64,000 nt of DNA. Origin: Bolinopsis microptera. Taxonomy: Eukaryota; Ctenophora; Tentaculata; Lobata; Bolinopsidae. The first letter of the stretch is position 1. Each line of letters opens with the position of its first letter. Positions 1 to 10,365 of the stretch are shown piece after piece. The notes under the pieces were generated by a model. It saw only the letters and a program-made list of their open reading frames with translations, did not search any database and was not told the origin of the DNA. The stretch is taken from NCBI RefSeq assembly GCF_026151205.1, contig NC_087074.1, forward strand, positions 18,799,240-18,863,239. Direction: 5' to 3'. The position numbers and the translations under genes are program-made.

Positions 1-64
1 GTAACTCAAGCATTTGGGAACTGTGTGCTTTGTCCTGTAACTCAAGCATTTGGGAACTGTGTGC
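1..64. repeat. 36-bp tandem repeat, about 1.8 copies
   Basis: A 36-base unit starting gtaactcaagcatttggg is present at 1-36 and repeats without visible change at 37-64. The array may continue off the left edge of the window. Confidence 0.85.
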
Positions 65-1205
65 AATACCCGCTGTTCTGTCTAGATCAGGGCACTTATG
101 TGATTTTTCATAAATATTATCTTCAGTGTTTCTCATGTGCCATATAAATCTCCTTCTACGGACCCCAGCTGGGGCCGGGGGGGAGGTAGTACTTTGGCGA
201 TAAGGATAGTGTACCCTCCATCCCACTGCTCATTTTATTTATAATACTGAGACCCTCAATTGTCGCACAGTAATGTTTACTAACAAGTAAACCCCTAACA
301 ACAGCACTTTAACACGGAACTCTCCCTACCCCACCGCAGCAGCACCGACCTGTTAACCTGGAATAGTTGAACTTGTTAACCTGTTACTCGCGGCAGTATG
401 CACCTCGCACCTCCGTCTCTTTACATAGTGCAGCAACTGTCTGTACCCTGCTGGCCGGATCAGGAATTCCAACTACGCACAGTGCATACCTGTAGCTGGT
501 AACCTTGGGAATCTATCCTTGGTAACCGTGGGGACCTACCCTTACGACTGTCTGCCAAACTATTCTTCAATTCTACTTCCTACTTTAATACGTCGAGTGT
601 TAAAATCACTTTATTTTGGCTTGTAGATTTTTAATTACTGCCAAAGAGCTTCCCGCCTTTTCCCGCCTTTTCTCACTTTTCCTCCTTTCTTCTGCTCCGA
701 CTGTTGATCGTTAAAACCTCTCCATTCTTAAAGTTTCAACATTCCCATCGGGAACTGTCAAAGGCTAAATAAATTGCATATCTTAGTTTGTATACCGTTT
801 TCCCTGTCAACCTTACAATTAAAACGCGTTGTACGATATACGTAACATTTATTTAGTTCTTAGCAGCTTAGCTGTCGCACCGACAAGTTTCATAATTGAG
901 TGACTTTTTTAACTTAAACTTTAACCTTCTATATTTTTACGTTAAATCCCGACCATATTCCAGAGGTCCTGTTTTTACCAGTTGTTCCTGGTACACCCTG
1001 GCATTTTACGGACACCATCTACAATATCCTTCTGAAAGTAGTGCATTCTTTCCTTAACTTTTCGACGAATATAAATTCCCGCGTTAAGATCGAATATCAC
1101 TTCTCCTCAATTCATGCGACACAAGTTGGCAAATTGTACGCCAGGACCACTGCAGAGACCGACTGTTTAACACCAACTTCTCATAAACGAGCCCGCTTCT
1201 TCCAC

Positions 1206-1251
1206 CACGTGTTATGACGTCACACCACGTGTTATGACGTCACACCACGTG
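1206..1251. promoter_or_regulatory. Alternating E-box / CRE array
   Basis: Three CACGTG E-boxes (1206-1211, 1226-1231, 1246-1251) alternate with two perfect TGACGTCA CRE sites (1215-1222, 1235-1242) at a 20-bp period. CACGTG is the known core site of bHLH-zip factors (USF, Myc/Max, MITF/TFE) and TGACGTCA that of CREB/ATF. The 20-bp spacing puts like sites on the same helix face roughly every two turns. Lying 1.8 kb upstream of the 3060 gene, it could be an enhancer; that role is inferred. Confidence 0.6.
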
Positions 1252-3059
1252 ACTGGGGTTCCTGGAAACAGCAGTACATTCCCCTATCTTTACAGGTCAC
1301 AGGAAGGTGACTTCCACTCAGCTTCCAGGCTCGCAGTTAAAAGTTGTACCCTGGAATTATCGCTCGATTTCTGTTATAATAGTTAGCTCGCATTCGATGA
1401 TATTATTATAATATCTGCTGACTTGTTTGTCTAGTTGTGCGTATTTAAATGCCTTGTTAGTTATACTTAGATTTGTATTTACTTACGCACTGTGAAACAT
1501 CAAGTTCTTAATACTAAGGCAGGCTAGTCGATTGAAGCCACGTCAATGCAATACGATAAGTGAGACGAATGTTTGATTTTAGTAGCTCGAGTTCCTGGAA
1601 CTAGAGCGTACTTTCATCGTTTGTTCGAGCCGAAAAAGTATAAACTCTGCCGATGACACTTTCCAGCATGCTCTTCGTGTTTACTGAGAATCACCATGAC
1701 AGAAACCCAATTTAGTAGAATAATTTGCGTAATTTAAAAGTGTATTAAAGAATAATTTACTTTAAACGAGTTTGATTAGAATACAGAATAGTTTGCTTAA
1801 TTTAAGTCTGTTTTACAAAGAATCAGTTTGTTAAAATAGTTTGCTTAATTTAAGTCTGTATTACGACAGAGTTTACTTTAACCGAGTCTGTTTTACTCAC
1901 ATTGCTCGTCTGCGTGTTTATGACACTTTTTTATAAATAATGGTTTGGTGACTGGTCGTTCGTCCCGAAATTCTTTTTTTTTAATAATTTAAATCCACTG
2001 TTGGTATTAATAAACTTTTAGTGCCACATAGTCTGCAGTTATATCAAATTTTCTGGAAAAAGCTATTTTCCAGATATATAATATCCATTTTTCTAGAAAG
2101 GCAGTTTTCCAGATATTTCAACCTTCTCCAGAATAGTTGGCAGGTATTTGGTCCATTCACGTTTATTAGTTTATATATGGACAACCTGTTGCAACGTGAA
2201 ATCTGTCAACATCGGTGTAAAATCTCAGATATGACCTAATAGCCAGGCGGGAAAACGATGGTTTGCAAAATCGCTGATAACTAATTTAACAGTTGTACCA
2301 ATTGATAGTTCTATAGTTGTATCAACATTGATGCAGATACACGCTGCTATATGTGGACAGCGTCGTGAATCTGGGACTGAATTTATCTTAATTGAACGTG
2401 TTAATTCTGATAAACAAACTTGGTATCAACTGGCAACGATTTGATGATTCGCAGTTAAAAATTGGCAAAGAACAATGAGCTTTCAATCCGATTATGACCA
2501 GGGCTATTTAATCTTGCTTTTCCTTGTAATTCGGAAGAGCTGGCCGATCTGGCGGCACATGCTGCACTTATATCAAAACATTTATACTTTGTAATAAATG
2601 ATGAATGATCGCTGGCTACTGTTCTGGTATTTGGTTTCAGTCAATGCTTGCCACACAAGATTTACCCTCGCACTATTACCCGCCTACCTGCGTCGTATCT
2701 CTAAGCAGAACATTTTAAACCCGGCAATTATGATGACATAACTAGGATCGCAGAGCCAATTACACCCCACACGGTTTAATTACACTCGCCTCATTGTTGT
2801 AATTACAAACTTGTTAACAAGCAGTCGAGCAGTTTGTCTTGGTTAATGTTCATCCTTCTTCCTTTTTATCCCATCTCCCGCTCTATTTACCCGCTGCTTC
2901 AGCTGGTATCCCCCTACTTGCAGACATGTGTTATAATTGCTGCTCACGTTTCTTCTGACCCGGTCACGTGACTCACCCCGTGAATGGGATCTTCCTGACA
3001 TAATCGATTGTTAACTATTATTGTTATTTTATTCTGCTTTTCTTACGTTAACCCTAAAG

Positions 3060-4763
3060 ATGAATTCACCAGGCGGATGTAGCGAGTTACAACACAGTGT
3101 CAGTGCTCTTCTGTGCAAGAATCTGAGTGATGTAGCCCTAGCTCCTTTACTATCACCCACAACTTCATGTGATACTTTCTCCTCTCTTTTTAACGACTCT
3201 GAATACTCCGACACCACACTGGAGGAATACAATCCCAACTCAACCTGCCCTCCACTGTTTGCCCGGAACAATAACGGTTACCGCTCTCCTCCGCCGTTAC
3301 CTCCCAGGTTCCCGGCTGCACAGGACAGCGGGTTCAACAGTTACGAGGAGGACCAAAAGGAGGATAACAGGGAGGTGAGACTGGTTACTTCATCAACTAG
3401 TCTCCCTGCAGTTAATAGTGAGCAGTCCCGTACCAGGAGTAATGAACCCTCTCGAAAATCATCATATTCGAATGGCTCTCATCATGAAGAACTTCGTAGA
3501 CTCTCATCATCGACAGATCTAGAAGAGCTGGCAACGCTTGCTAAAATCACAGATCTAAAGGAGCTACGCAGATTGACTTCCTCAGCTAACCTAAGAGAAA
3601 AAGCTGATTCTGAGAAGAATATTGCTAAGATGGTTACTGTGCGCACCGCCTCTTCCACATCCTCATCCTCGGGAGAGTTCTGGTCCTCTGACTCCACCTC
3701 AGAGGGAGGAACCACCACTGTTAGGTTTCAGACTATGCACAGCTACCCTGGCGAGGAAAATAATTCTGACTTCAGACGACGCAGGAAGTGTTCCATTGAT
3801 GTGAAATATAAGAGAAAACCTAAAGTTGCAAACGTTCTGTTCTCAGCTGCGAATGTAGCAGTGAAACTAAACTCTCCAGTTCCTGTTGAAACTAAGTTGG
3901 TTAAAAAGAAGAAAGATAAGCCCCCCAAGAAGGGCTCCAAACTGAGATCCGCTCTCGTGAACCCTCTGAATGTAGCAGTTAACGTTAACACTCCAGATAA
4001 CGCTAACATCAACTTTGACGCTTTCCAGGACTATGCTAGAGATATTCACCCTGATCTACCCAGATCCCGTCAACAAACAATTGTTAAATCAGCACTCATC
4101 GCTCCTCTCAATGTAGCTGTTAATGTCAACACACCTGCTTACGTAAAATACCCCATCAATAAAGCTTCTATACCCAAAAAACGCCGTTCATCAGTTACCA
4201 GACCACTACCATTCGAGAGCAATCCTATGCATAACCCGGTGTACCAGAGATTAGAATCTGGCACCGGAAGCTCGACCAACGGTGAAGATCGGTCCCCACA
4301 TAGCTCTGATTCCAGCACTCCCAAAGTAATGGCCAGAACATTGACCAGATCCTCAGTTGGATCAAAAAATGACGATCCGCTCAAGAAAAGGGTGTTTGGA
4401 AGAGAAGGTTCCGTTTTAACTCTCTCCGGTTGCTCGGAGTCCAGTTGTTCCAGTATTGATGACATCTCTGATACTGACGACCTTGACAATAAACAGACCA
4501 TCAAGCCGATGGCAGCGTACGGGGTGCGGAAGTCCAAGTCAGGCACCCTAACCAGCATAAAGTCAGTGAAGAGTAACATGAGCGCAAGAGTTGGTAGTTT
4601 AAAGAAGAATAACAGGGATAGTAGAAGGCCGAGTATATGTGATGGCTTGATGGGGGTTATGGGAGTTGCTATCAAGGTCAACACGCCTGCAGATGCTAGA
4701 AAGGTATGCTCAATTTTACATTCTTCTTCAGACTATGATATAACCATAATTTTTAAAATTTAG
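3060..4763 (+). CDS. Unrecognised Ser-rich protein with four NVAVxVNTP motifs
   Basis: I do not recognise this protein. The start is the ATG at 3060; the frame is open further upstream, but only from a non-ATG codon. It gives 567 residues if it runs to the stop at 4763. A good splice donor (aag|gtatgct) at 4704 suggests instead that the exon ends at 4703 and further exons exist. Sequence is Ser/Thr-rich and probably disordered, with a proline run near residues 75-84 (S-P-P-P-L-P-P-R, SH3-ligand-like). There are many basophilic kinase sites (RRLSS, RRLTSS, RRSS, RRPS). A hydrophobic motif N-V-A-V-[NK]-[VL]-N-[ST]-P occurs at about residues 265, 304 and 351, with a variant (GVAIKVNTP) at 535. 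Two are preceded by S-A-L-[VI]. Basic runs (KKKKDK) lie between copies. No transmembrane segment is seen. A phosphorylated scaffold with repeated short ligand motifs is the best inference. Confidence 0.75.
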   Translation: MNSPGGCSELQHSVSALLCKNLSDVALAPLLSPTTSCDTFSSLFNDSEYSDTTLEEYNPNSTCPPLFARNNNGYRSPPPLPPRFPAAQDSGFNSYEEDQKEDNREVRLVTSSTSLPAVNSEQSRTRSNEPSRKSSYSNGSHHEELRRLSSSTDLEELATLAKITDLKELRRLTSSANLREKADSEKNIAKMVTVRTASSTSSSSGEFWSSDSTSEGGTTTVRFQTMHSYPGEENNSDFRRRRKCSIDVKYKRKPKVANVLFSAANVAVKLNSPVPVETKLVKKKKDKPPKKGSKLRSALVNPLNVAVNVNTPDNANINFDAFQDYARDIHPDLPRSRQQTIVKSALIAPLNVAVNVNTPAYVKYPINKASIPKKRRSSVTRPLPFESNPMHNPVYQRLESGTGSSTNGEDRSPHSSDSSTPKVMARTLTRSSVGSKNDDPLKKRVFGREGSVLTLSGCSESSCSSIDDISDTDDLDNKQTIKPMAAYGVRKSKSGTLTSIKSVKSNMSARVGSLKKNNRDSRRPSICDGLMGVMGVAIKVNTPADARKVCSILHSSSDYDITIIFKI

Positions 4764-7080
4764 ATAGTGCTATGAAATTTTTGAAATACGTAATGAAGCT
4801 GATGGGATTATAATAATTGCCAAGAGAGGCAAAGCGTTGCTAAGCGTTGCTAAGCGTTTGGTTAGCCCAACCCCCAAAACCAGCTAAATGGTCTACGTGT
4901 TTTTTTGCCTGTCTAAATTTAATGACGACGTGCCATTATATTTGTGCGTCATCAACGTTCGTTGTGGATTGACTTAACTAGGCACTAGGTCATTTTGTTG
5001 CCGTGTCTGGGTCCTTATATGTCTAAAATCTTAGTAGTTTATCAAGAAAGGAAAATGAAACATGGTATTTACTACAAGGTGCACAGAGTGGTTACCATGG
5101 AAACTCGCGGACGTGAAGATAAATTAATCGATTAAAGTATTTTGTTAATAAATTTTCTATAATTCGCGCGGGTTGACGTATGTGGGATGAATATTATAAA
5201 CAGGACGATATTTAAAAGTAACCAGGTTACTTAACTGACGCGGACTTATAATCATTTTTGAGAAACCAAACATTTCAAAAATTACCTAAATTTGGGTGTC
5301 CCAGTAAATCCCCTTTTAAATTACACCACTGTTTAGCCATTCAAGGTGGTCTTATATCGCACTGCTGGATTTAAATCACCGTATCCAATCGAATAAAGGT
5401 CGAGATGCAAATTTTCAAAATTAATATCATTTGAACTGCACTGTGAACTTTGCGGTTACAGCTCTGTGAAAAGCAGCCTTTGTGATTCGTCAATACCCAG
5501 CTGTTATTGAACACGCCAGCTCTTTAGTTTTGATATTCTGGCTTTAATTTTAAATAATTCTGGTGCATTTGACAAATGATTTATTACATGCTGAGTCAAA
5601 AAGAGCGTTCTAATTTGTTAAATGATGAGGGAGCAAATGAAGAAATATGAGTTGCTATTAGTTCATAAACGTTATACATTTCGTTTGTGCTTCTAATGTG
5701 ATCCTGAATCATAATTTGGTCGATTTTTGGCTAGTTTCCCAAAAATTTGCAATTTCGTCTCTATTGGGTTCTTTAAAGAAGACGAAATGTAGTATAATAT
5801 GCAAAATGGATTAATTATTCATTGGTCTCAGAAATAAAGGCTATTTAAAAACACGACACTATTTTAGACTCACCACACCCTGTATATCAAATAATTTAAG
5901 GATATTAATATTATATCATTGTAGTACGGGTTACGTAACATTGAAACATTGACTTTTCACCGTACAAAGCTTATTTATCTCGAGATCGCAACAATGCATG
6001 AATGAGTAATTTAGTGATCACATAACATTAAATTGTTGTCATTTCCTCCCTTGTCATTTACAACCTGCGCGCATCCATTCTGTCTACTTCCCCGAATCGT
6101 AATTTATGATATTATGCCAAATATCGATCGGGCGCCGAGCGGTTAATTACAAAACTGTCAATATATTATCAGCCACTTCTGGTCGGATCTGTAGCCGCCC
6201 ACGATAAGATCCAATGGTCCCAATGGTGGCATGAAAATGGGAACTTGACAAGTGTCAATACGCGATGTGTCAAGAAACGCAATCAGGTGCTCAATAAAGC
6301 TGATTAAATTACCAGTTAGATTTCGCGTTCTCTCATAAACGTTTATAGCTTAGCTAGGCGCGGCCCGCGATGGCTCTTTTTTGAGGAGAAGATAAATTTT
6401 AATAAAGCCAAAGTATTTGGTTTATCCCTAAGATTTGAATGATAGATTGATTGAATGATCTTTGGAACACAGCAGGGATCTAGGACTTAGGAGCTGGGGT
6501 GTTTCCTGGTATTAGGACCGGGGATGACGTACCCCCTGGTGTTAAAGTAGACAAATTGGAGAGAATAGTATTATTATCTGCTAGATCTGTAAAAAACTTT
6601 CAAATAATTAGTGCCGTGTACATTGTTGACGTAGTTGATAATCACAATGCTGGCAAGCATTACCGTTGCCCTTATATTCACAACACTATTTACCCCCTAT
6701 ACTATTATATCCCCTTTATTGTTTTCCAGGCATTAAGACTCATCGAAAGTAGTTCAGCAGGTATATTTAAGTTCAAAACATTCTAATTTAATGTTAAAGA
6801 TGACAGGAATAAGAAATAGTTATGTGGAGGTTTTTAAGAAATTTGCGCAAAATACGCGCCAGCATGTTATACGAAATTAGGTAAAAACCCCAAAATCGCC
6901 ATATTCAGGTGCCTTAAAAACCATGATCAAATTGAGTTAGAGATCTGAAACTTTCCAGGGCGTCTAGACCTTGTCCAAATCGACTGTAAAAAAAATTTCA
7001 TGTTTCAGGAGTATCGGGAAGTGGGTTTTCTGGAACCCCTGTTTTACAACAGATTGTCGTGAAGTATATATATATATATA
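4764..7080. other. Gene-free stretch (or first intron of the 3060 gene)
   Basis: No convincing exon is seen. AT-rich sequence with a small gcgttgctaa duplication near 4840 and a (TA)n run at 7063-7081. If the 4704 donor is used, part of this is intron. Confidence 0.45.
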
Positions 7081-8137
7081 TATTATGATTGGCTACTGGG
7101 ACACGTCATACACACGGTTGGATTGTTAATTCGGTTGAAGTACCTTTACATCCATTATCACCATAATCTGAACATGATTTATTAAAAATTTGCAATATTG
7201 AAAACGAAAAATCTGAATAAACTGAAAATTTTGAAACTGAAAACTGCACTCAAATGATAGAAGGCAAAAATTTACTCATAACTGGCATGGTAAAAACTAC
7301 AAATGAACAGCAGATTTATAAATCTGCTGATAAAAATTAGATAAAAGACATGGTAACTGATAAGAGTTTGAAGTTACACGTAAGCAGATAAATTGTCTAA
7401 AATTTCTGTCGCAAATCAAGTTTATAGTGCATCATGAATTTAGGCCTATTCGATCAAAGTTATATTAGGAGATATTAGGAAAATAGTTCGGTCGGCCGGA
7501 AGGGAGTCCAGACTGAGTGTGGTGTGGAGGCAGGATCACCGAGAGACTCGAGATGCTTGTGAGAGTAGTGTACTCATCTAACCGCCATCCAGTAGGTGCC
7601 ACCGGTAGAAATACATATATTATGATTGGCTACTGGGACACGTCATACACACGGTTGGATTGTTAATTCGGTTGAAGTACCTTTACATCCATTATCACCA
7701 TAATCTGAACATGATTTATTAAAAATTTGCAATATTGAAAACGAAAAATCTGAATAAACTGAAAATTTTGAAACTGAAAACTGCACTCAAATGATAGAAG
7801 GCAAAAATTTACTCATAACTGGCATGGTAAAAACTACAAATGAACAGCAGATTTATAAATCTGCTGATAAAAATTAGATAAAAGACATGGTAACTGATAA
7901 GAGTTTGAAGTTACACGTAAGCAGATAAATTGTCTAAAATTTCTGTCGCAAATCAAGTTTATAGTGCATCATGAATTTAGGCCTATTCGATCAAAGTTAT
8001 ATTAGGAGATATTAGGAAAATAGTTCGGTCGGCCGGAAGGGAGTCCAGACTGAGTGTGGTGTGGAGGCAGGATCACCGAGAGACTCGAGATGCTTGTGAG
8101 AGTAGTGTACTCATCTAACCGCCATCCAGTAGGTGCC
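7081..8137. repeat. Tandem duplication of a ~520-bp unit (537-bp period)
   Basis: The block 7081-7600 recurs at 7618-8137 with no difference that I can find by eye. The copies are separated by 17 bases and flanked by (TA)n tracts. The unit has no long ORF; it is AT-rich in its first two thirds and ends in a GC-richer segment near ggtcggccggaaggg. Identity implies a very recent duplication, gene conversion, or an assembly duplication. Confidence 0.9.
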
Positions 8138-9132
8138 ATATATATATATATAGACGCTTTTGCAGTCAATTATAGCCTACATTTAAGTGTCCGTAGATTC
8201 AAAAGTATAAAAGATACAGTCATTTCGAACCACAGGTCTTGAAGATAATCGTTTACACTCCAGTTTCCATTATATCAAAAAATAATTTAACGTCATCATC
8301 ATCACTTGATGACGTCATCAAGTTAAGTGTTTTTAAAACTTGGTTTTTAACAAAATAACAACTTTTCAAATCGATTTTAAACCATTAAGGAGTAATTTTA
8401 TTCAAAATCTGAGGACATTTTCATCTTAGATAATTGTTCAAGCATTCTGAAAATCTACCGGAAAATGTTCCTACCTTGCTCCTTCATAAAGATATTCGCT
8501 ATTGAAGTTAGTGCTTTTTTGAAGAATAATTTTATAAAAATACAAAAGTTGTGAATTAGTATTCTCTGGTGTTGGGCCATCCCTTGGGTTGTGGAGCTCG
8601 ATTGTGCTTCCTAAAGGTCTAAATTGTGTTATAGGCTAGTTTTAAAGTTGAAAATCGAAAAGTTGCACACGTGGGGACACGCCCAAATTGATAGAAAATT
8701 GCTAAAATTACTGAAAATTGCTGTTTTCACCATTTTTATCAACTTTGGAGTCCCGTTGTGATCCAAGTTCTATATGAAATCTTCTGAAACTTTGCATGCT
8801 TATTAAATTATATATAAAATACTGCTATGCAAAAATTTACGGTGATTCAATATTGTATGCGCACGCAACGTCCGATCAGAGTTTGCACGTGCGAAAGGTG
8901 AGAATTTTGCTCATTCGTGATTTCGAATAAATTCTGCTTTCCCGCGATATTTAAATGGAATTATATATGAATTTAATGCCAACTTGAATGAGTAAAAAGT
9001 GCCATATTCAGTCAGGTAAAATTTCGAAATCGATGAAATTACCTCCTAATTATTAATATAAATATTAATGAAGTTATGAGTTTACATTTCGGCTTTGTAA
9101 ATTATTCTGACATTATAATCAAAAAGAGATGA
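8138..9132. other. Gene-free stretch
   Basis: No gene or structured element is recognised. A short CATCATCATCAC-like run followed by tgatgacgtcatca near 8294-8320 contains one TGACGTCA CRE palindrome. Confidence 0.5.
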
Positions 9133-9470
9133 TATTTGACCAAAACCCATAATCATGGGTAGAGTGTACCGCTGCCAGTGTCTCTCTTTTCCAAACAAAA
9201 GGAAATGATATTAATTTGAATAACCGTCCGCAAATGCAAATTGGTACCGAGAATGAAATCGGTCGCTCGCTTTTTCCATTCGATCACGGCTTACGAATTG
9301 TAATTGGTAATAAAGCTTATTTATTAGAAAAAGCGAGCGACCGATTTCATTCTCGGTACCAATTTGCATTTGCGGACGGTTATTCAAATTAATATCATTT
9401 CCTTTTGTTTGGAAAAGAGAGACACTGGCAGCGGTACACTCTACCCATGATTATGGGTTTTGGTCAAATA
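9133..9470. repeat. Perfect 144-bp inverted repeat with 50-bp spacer
   Basis: The arm 9133-9276 is the exact reverse complement of 9327-9470 by base-by-base reading; the spacer is 9277-9326. Arms start tatttgaccaaaaccc and end gctcgctttttc. No target-site duplication is seen directly outside (a at 9132, c at 9471), and no transposase is nearby. It looks like a foldback/MITE-type element or a snap-back duplication; transcription would give a long dsRNA hairpin. Confidence 0.9.
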
Positions 9471-10051
9471 CCCACTACAAAATACTTCTTGGACTTGATA
9501 CAATTATTCAGGATCACAGCCTTGTTTTACTCGATCAAGTTTCCAGATTGTACGCGTTACACTTCGTCGGAACAAGTTGTGAGCTTTTGCTCAACATAAT
9601 AAGCAGAAACTTTAGCGCAGTTTGTTGATTTCGATGAAGATTTGTCTTGCTATTTTGTTAAAAAAACAAAAGTAAATTTGATTCATGGGAAAACTATTTA
9701 CAATTTAATTATCCCATTTTGAGGGCTACTTTTGCAAAAGGTTTTATGTCAACTTTCTTTATTCCTCGGAACTGCAGAATGAGGAGCGTATTTGTCATAT
9801 TTAATATCCATAAAACTTGTGACTTGTTGGTTCATGACACTAGGTATCAGTTTTACCTCTAATTTGTAGAATTGCTCATCTTTTTATCTTAAAAGCCACA
9901 TAACCTGTTATGTATACAGCTTGAGATCTGGTCTCCTCACCATTATGTCACAACAGTTCTTAGCTGCAAGATATCAAAGCTTATACTAATCATCCATTGA
10001 AGCTACTAATCTGTCCCGGAGAACAGATTAGTCACGTGGTTAAGTTTTGAG
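9471..10051. other. Gene-free stretch
   Basis: I see nothing that supports a gene. A phrase near 9835 (catgacactaggtatcag) recurs near 10474, suggesting diverged copies of a dispersed repeat flank the minisatellite. Confidence 0.4.
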
Positions 10052-10365
10052 CAGGTGACTAGTGGACTCCTTAGTAACCTTAGTAACCAAACTAGTGGAC
10101 TCCTTAGTAACCAAACTAGTGGACTCCTTAGTAACCTTAGTAACCAAACTAGTGGACTCCTTAGTAACCAAACTAGTGGACTCCTTAGTAACCTCATTAA
10201 CCAAACTAGTGGCCTCCTTAGTTACCAAACTAGTGGACTCCTTAGTAACCAAACTAGTGGACTCCTTAGTAACCAAACTAGTGGACTCCTTAGTAACCTC
10301 AGTAACCAAACTAGTGGCCTCCGTAGTTACCAAACTAGTGGACTCATTAGTAACCAAAGCCATCT
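10052..10365. repeat. Minisatellite, ~24-bp unit with SpeI-like core
   Basis: Units of the form actagtggactccttagtaa plus ccaa (24 bp) are repeated about a dozen times, some carrying an extra 9-bp ccttagtaa. Three overlapping frames on both strands stay open only because the unit length is a multiple of three and lacks stops. None is a credible gene. Confidence 0.9.

Larger units (their letters stand above)
1..3059. other. Intergenic region upstream of the first gene
   Basis: No supportable coding region is seen here. It starts with a partial tandem duplication and contains an E-box/CRE array near 1.2 kb. Further CACGTG and poly-T tracts occur. The last few hundred bases before 3060 presumably hold the promoter and 5' UTR of the following gene, but no TATA box or initiator can be assigned with confidence. 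Confidence 0.6.

Noticed and set aside
4139-4684. 181-residue minus-strand ORF
   Set aside because: Shadow of the plus-strand Ser-rich coding exon.
6499-6786. 95-residue ORF
   Set aside because: Starts at a non-ATG codon, no motif, and AT-rich composition like the flanks.
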